Part shown: in pieces, positions 14,301-16,633 of the stretch
Layout: each line of letters starts with the position of its first letter
How positions within the stretch are numbered: the first letter of the stretch is position 1
Assembly: GCA_014729955.1 (NCBI GenBank)
Contig: WJJA01000553.1
Coordinates: 1-16,633, forward strand
Source: a bacterium
Lineage (GTDB): Bacteria > Electryoneota > Electryoneia > Electryoneales > Electryoneaceae
Length of the DNA: 16,633 nucleotides
Reading direction: 5' to 3'
Program-made: the position numbers and the translations under genes
The notes under the pieces: generated by a model
The model's database searches: none
What the model was told of the DNA's origin: nothing
Seen by the model: the letters and a program-made list of their open reading frames with translations, nothing else

Positions 14301-15208
14301 ACTTCAACTACGGTCACTTTTACCAGCGTCCCTCGTTCCTTTACTACTACAAGTCCACAACCACGAACATCAATGAGGGTACCGTCGGCAACCCCAACCT
14401 CGAGTTCGAAAAGACCGTCACATACGAGTTGGGTGTGCACACCCAGCTTTCAAGGGACTTTACCATCCAGATCGCCGGGTACTACCGCGATATCTACGAC
14501 ATGATTTCGACGGTACGAAAGGACGAAGGCGGGATCACGATTTACCAGTATGTCAACCTCGACTACGGACGTTCCCGTGGTTTCGAGGTGAAGCTTGAAA
14601 AGAAATACTCCGACAACTGGAACTTCAGCCTGAACTACGACTTCTCCTTCGCGTACGGCAAGTCGTCTTCCGCCAACGAAGAATTTGTGCGTCGTTCCCT
14701 CAACCAGCCGGTGAATTATGACGAGTATCCGCTGGACTGGGATGAGACTCACCGCATCACCGCCAATGCGGCGCTGATGTACGGTCCGGATGAATTCCCG
14801 GTCTGGTTCGGGTTCCGTATCCCGGTGGATGACTGGTTGCTGACCACACAGTGGCAGTTCGGTTCCGGTCGGCCTTACACACCGTCCCAATACACCACCG
14901 GCCTGGATCCGAACCTGATTCAGACCAACTCCGAGCGCATGCCCTGGACGGAAACGACAAGCGTCCGCTTCGAAAAGTACTTCAGTATCACGGAGCGTTT
15001 CCGCACGATTGTCGGGTTCGAGGTCCGGAACCTCTTCGACAAGCAGAACTGGAGAACACTGTACGAAGAGACCGGCAGCCCGTACTATGCGGTGCATCCG
15101 CTCAACGACGAGTACAACCCGTTCGTCGACCGCTACGACTACGACGCGAACCCGCGTAACTTCGGCGCCGGTCGCCAGATTCTGTTCCGCGTCGGCTTTG
15201 AATTCTAA
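11399..15208 (+). CDS. TonB-dependent receptor-like outer-membrane protein with calcium-loop repeats
   Basis: A 1269-aa outer-membrane protein. A signal peptide ends at AFA|Q31. Residues about 33-118 form a carboxypeptidase-regulatory-like beta-sandwich (GVVLDATTDDPVVGANVVL, SDLDGNFTI). Residues about 130-240 match a TonB-dependent receptor plug (MIATMPGIKLDEEGRIHIRG, ARFMVDGIDSRDPITGE). A beta-barrel follows, ending in the aromatic residue typical of outer-membrane proteins (FRVGFEF). Residues about 437-815 interrupt the barrel with at least twelve copies of an Asp/Asn loop, D-x-N-G-N-G-x-x-D-x-x-E, like calcium-binding EF-hand/dockerin or thrombospondin type 3 loops; this probably forms a large extracellular domain. 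The ATG at 11399 has GGAGG upstream; ATG 11354 would add non-signal residues. The beta-helix lipoprotein gene follows after 16 bases. The ligand is unknown, and I could not identify a TonB box, so transport is not certain. Confidence 0.88.
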   Translation: MRVNRVGVWSVLTVTLLMLSLFLLPTSAFAQTGKLRGVVLDATTDDPVVGANVVLVGSKRGAASDLDGNFTIVAIQPGKYTVRASAVGYATYELTDVEINIDVTTTVEIKLQPSVVEGEVVTVIFEKPEVELGVTSKVTRVTSEDLSMMASDDVSEMIATMPGIKLDEEGRIHIRGGRETEARFMVDGIDSRDPITGEILPINLSAMNVQEIQILTGGMSAEYGQAMSGLVQITTPEGAPDQYNGIFEWATDSPSGDYSFGQDKVDASFGGPIPFTGSLLPNPITFYLTGNMDITDTYTPLGVSYDAQDYVGLGVDLPRRQYNDWSGSLKLAYTFGQGNRLSAYFQERRRVYDLYPNGTGTVSGNYAYDYLYNLDRRPIAEDRRSSWNIDFSKPFSDKSLLTVEFGRQMLHASVKPGGKDPDQFTLVTEIEEGAASGTDVNENGRWDQDADGDGVIHSDLDELGIDVDGNGFLDGYVDANNNGIYDGNGEGYEDLNQNGRWDAGEDFIDINGNGVYDFAEPWTDRSDPVTGVNNEGVWDPWDEYTDLNGNGRWDPAEPQTAEQDLNGNGRWDGERFQDANGNGAFDRWEPFEDLNGNGVWDQGEPFTDLNGNGRQDDGEGYDDANGNGVMDQRDLIDNETEDRPEPWWDGDLWFDTGEPFIDLPDPITGEYNGSWDEGEPFWDLPTSNTTAFNQLERLFGLGGGLGTPTLNGKYDPPNGFFDEYELFTFYTNDRDMPVGYTWNLERHGAEWVYSDYLQWDDLHSTWTNRTLHDEENPEFNPPNFSYDEGEEKYIDYNGNGEWNNIDLFLNPGVWDNAAVWQVRETEEYTFRTSFQSQVHENHEFKTGVELKRYYMEQQEIQGPDQLYEGEALVDPSEPFPERGSVRDFWDYAPWEGAVYLQDKMEFEGLIVQAGLRMDFVVHDQEVVDESKRRAERDEPGAVEAERWNYQVAPRLGISHPITSKSKLYFNYGHFYQRPSFLYYYKSTTTNINEGTVGNPNLEFEKTVTYELGVHTQLSRDFTIQIAGYYRDIYDMISTVRKDEGGITIYQYVNLDYGRSRGFEVKLEKKYSDNWNFSLNYDFSFAYGKSSSANEEFVRRSLNQPVNYDEYPLDWDETHRITANAALMYGPDEFPVWFGFRIPVDDWLLTTQWQFGSGRPYTPSQYTTGLDPNLIQTNSERMPWTETTSVRFEKYFSITERFRTIVGFEVRNLFDKQNWRTLYEETGSPYYAVHPLNDEYNPFVDRYDYDANPRNFGAGRQILFRVGFEF
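12706..13845 (+). repeat. Tandem degenerate D-x-N-G-N-G coding repeats
   Basis: Within the receptor gene, units of roughly 40-60 bases encode DLNGNGRWDPAEP-like loops. Some units stay nearly identical at the DNA level: CTGAACGGCAACGGTCGCTG occurs at about 13037 and again at about 13091. The conserved core is D-L/A-N-G-N-G-x-W/x-D, usually followed by G/A-E-P. The array is densest from 12706 to 13290; a late unit (YNGNGEWN) lies near 13786. Confidence 0.85.
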
Positions 15209-15224
15209 AGGGGATCGATTCGTC

Positions 15225-16633
15225 ATGAAGCATTTGCGCACAACCCTTACCCTGCTTCTTCTCGTTGCCGTTGCCGTGTGGACCACGGCATGCGACGGAG
15301 ATGACAACGGCGCCGGGCCCAGCGGGTATTCAACGGAACTGTCCGGCGATATCGGCACACGCACCCTGACCGCCGCGGAGGGCCCGTACGGATTGACCGG
15401 CGATGTGCTGGTGCCGGAAGGTGCGACCCTGACCATCGAGCCGGGCGTGGAGATCCTTGCGGTCGACACCATCCTCTACAAGATCGAGGTTCGCGGTACG
15501 ATCATCGCGGAAGGCGATTCGACCAATCTGATCCGGATCCGCTCCGGTCTGCCGACCAAGTCCCGCAGCGACTGGCTTGGACTGTGGCTGATCGAAGCAA
15601 GCGACAATTCGAGATTGGAATACCTCCACATCTCGAACGCCAACATTTACAACATCCGTGAAGACACAACTCGAGATCGTTCAGGCGGTGACGTAACGCT
15701 TCCGGAGATTCTTCACCGTGGTGCGATCACGATTCAGAATTGCAGCCCGACCGTGCGCCGATGCATCATCGACGAGAACGGATATGACGGCGTGCAGGTG
15801 GTCGGACCGGATGCGAGTCCGGTGATCGAATACAACACCATTGTCATGAATGCGTTCAACGGCGTTCGTATCGAGCCGGGCTGGCCCGAACAGACCTCGT
15901 TCGGAAGCCCGGTCATCGCCAACAACATCATCGTGGAAAATGATGACGCCGGCATACGCTCTCCTGACAGCTGGGACGACTCCTACATGTTTGATATCCG
16001 GTACAACAACATCTGGAACAACCAGTCGCCGGATTATATCCCCCTGGGCATGGAAGAGATCGTTGTTGGTGATGTCCATCTGAATCCCGAGTTCAAAGCG
16101 TTTGAAGAAGGGGATTATCACCTGCATCCCTGCTCAGGCTCGCTCGACATCGGTGATCCGGATGATCCTGCGGACCCGGACGGTACCCGCCCGGATGTGG
16201 GTGTGTTCCCGCTGTACCAGGCGGACAACTTCCTCGCCAATCGCCTGACCGGCGAGAAACTGACCCTCGACTCGAATTATGAAGGCACCGGCGACGACAG
16301 GTACCTGGTGACCTGCAATGTTCGTGTGGAGGAAGGCGACGAACTTGTCATCGGACCCGGGACGCGAATTGCGTTCAATGAGGCGTTCAAGTTTGATGTA
16401 TACGGCACCATCACCGCCGAAGGGACGCCGAACAACCCAATCGTCTTTACCAGCGGCAGCGATGATCCCCGACCGGGCGACTGGCTGCAGTTGATGCTGG
16501 ACAACGCAAGTTCCAATTCGGTGCTGCGCAACGTCGTGATCGAATACGGTTCGGTGGACGATTTCGCCAACCCGCGCATCACAGGCGCACTTTCGATGAA
16601 AGGTACCTCGCCGACCCTGGCAAATGTCACCAT
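15225..16633 (+). CDS. Beta-helix surface lipoprotein, partial at right edge
   Basis: An open frame of 469 codons with no stop before the window ends, so the C-terminus is missing. The N-terminus is a signal peptide (MKHLRTTLTLLLLVAVAVWT) ending in T-T-A-C, a slightly atypical lipobox with Cys23, then an acidic DGDDNG linker. The rest is right-handed parallel beta-helix sequence of the NosD/pectate-lyase-like kind (SPVIEYNTIVMNAFNGVRIE, PVIANNIIVENDDAGI, IRYNNIWNN). Two similar modules are visible: residues about 55-130 (GDVLVPEGATLTIEPGVEIL ... RGTIIAEG) and about 355-440 (NVRVEEGDELVIGPGTRIAF ... YGTITAEG), separated by a DIGDPDDPADPDGTRPDVGV segment typical of these proteins. The start has AAAGGGGAT upstream and follows the receptor stop by 16 bases, so the two are co-transcribed. 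It probably binds or degrades a surface polysaccharide or is structural; no catalytic motif is identified. Confidence 0.85.
   Translation, partial: MKHLRTTLTLLLLVAVAVWTTACDGDDNGAGPSGYSTELSGDIGTRTLTAAEGPYGLTGDVLVPEGATLTIEPGVEILAVDTILYKIEVRGTIIAEGDSTNLIRIRSGLPTKSRSDWLGLWLIEASDNSRLEYLHISNANIYNIREDTTRDRSGGDVTLPEILHRGAITIQNCSPTVRRCIIDENGYDGVQVVGPDASPVIEYNTIVMNAFNGVRIEPGWPEQTSFGSPVIANNIIVENDDAGIRSPDSWDDSYMFDIRYNNIWNNQSPDYIPLGMEEIVVGDVHLNPEFKAFEEGDYHLHPCSGSLDIGDPDDPADPDGTRPDVGVFPLYQADNFLANRLTGEKLTLDSNYEGTGDDRYLVTCNVRVEEGDELVIGPGTRIAFNEAFKFDVYGTITAEGTPNNPIVFTSGSDDPRPGDWLQLMLDNASSNSVLRNVVIEYGSVDDFANPRITGALSMKGTSPTLANVT

Noticed and set aside
12554..14440. A 628-codon open frame on the minus strand
   Set aside because: Antisense to the receptor's repeat and barrel regions; its V/F/G-rich product mirrors the repetitive DxNGNG codons.
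1..16633. tRNA or rRNA genes
   Set aside because: No cloverleaf with a T-loop motif and no conserved rRNA segments were seen on either strand.

Overview
The window reads as a Gram-negative chromosome segment with moderately high GC. It encodes outer-membrane and lipoprotein genes: a very large TonB-dependent-receptor-like protein with an N-terminal carboxypeptidase-regulatory-like domain, beta-helix and SUMF1-fold surface proteins, and lipobox signal peptides. That mix, with Asp/Asn-rich calcium-loop repeats in the receptor, is typical of the FCB superphylum and related uncultured lineages (Latescibacteria, KSB1, Calditrichota and similar). This placement is an inference from gene style, not a phylogeny. 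The two frameshifts in otherwise well-preserved genes could be real decay or sequence errors in a metagenome assembly.

Layout, left to right. Positions 1-580 hold no convincing gene but carry a leftward sigma70-like promoter followed directly by a GC-rich hairpin and T tract. Next is a membrane Cache/PAS histidine-kinase-like protein (581-2359, +) that ends after its phospho-acceptor helix and has no ATPase domain. It meets a leftward two-gene operon tail to tail with a 3-4 base overlap: a small lipoprotein (3959-4492, -) followed by a secreted SUMF1-fold protein (2356-3945, -). A small secreted-protein gene (4778-5628, +) is broken twice: a 255-bp element with 16-bp terminal inverted repeats and a TTAG target duplication sits at the end of its signal peptide, and a +1 frameshift follows. 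After a strong terminator comes an orphan citrate lyase alpha subunit gene (citF, 5845-7401, +). Immediately after it lies a second, inverted, partial copy of the same element (7430-7558), abutting a 5'-truncated and frameshifted SRPBCC/membrane gene (7609-8291).

The right half holds a Mut7-C ubiquitin/RNase protein (8386-9147, +), a 540-bp gap that looks like a promoter-to-terminator structured RNA unit (about 9277-9548), NADP-dependent isocitrate dehydrogenase (icd, 9691-11010, +), a second gap with several inverted repeats and a leader terminator, and then a two-gene surface operon. That operon has a 1269-aa TonB-receptor-like protein carrying about 380 residues of calcium-loop-like repeats inside its barrel (11399-15208), and a beta-helix lipoprotein that runs off the right edge (15225 onward).

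Functionally, citF and icd both concern citrate/isocitrate but are not co-transcribed. The receptor and beta-helix lipoprotein are almost certainly expressed together and act at the cell surface. The most unusual items are the icd-upstream RNA, the embedded D-x-N-G-N-G domain, the ATPase-less kinase, and the pair of inverted mobile-element copies bracketing citF with broken genes on both outer sides.
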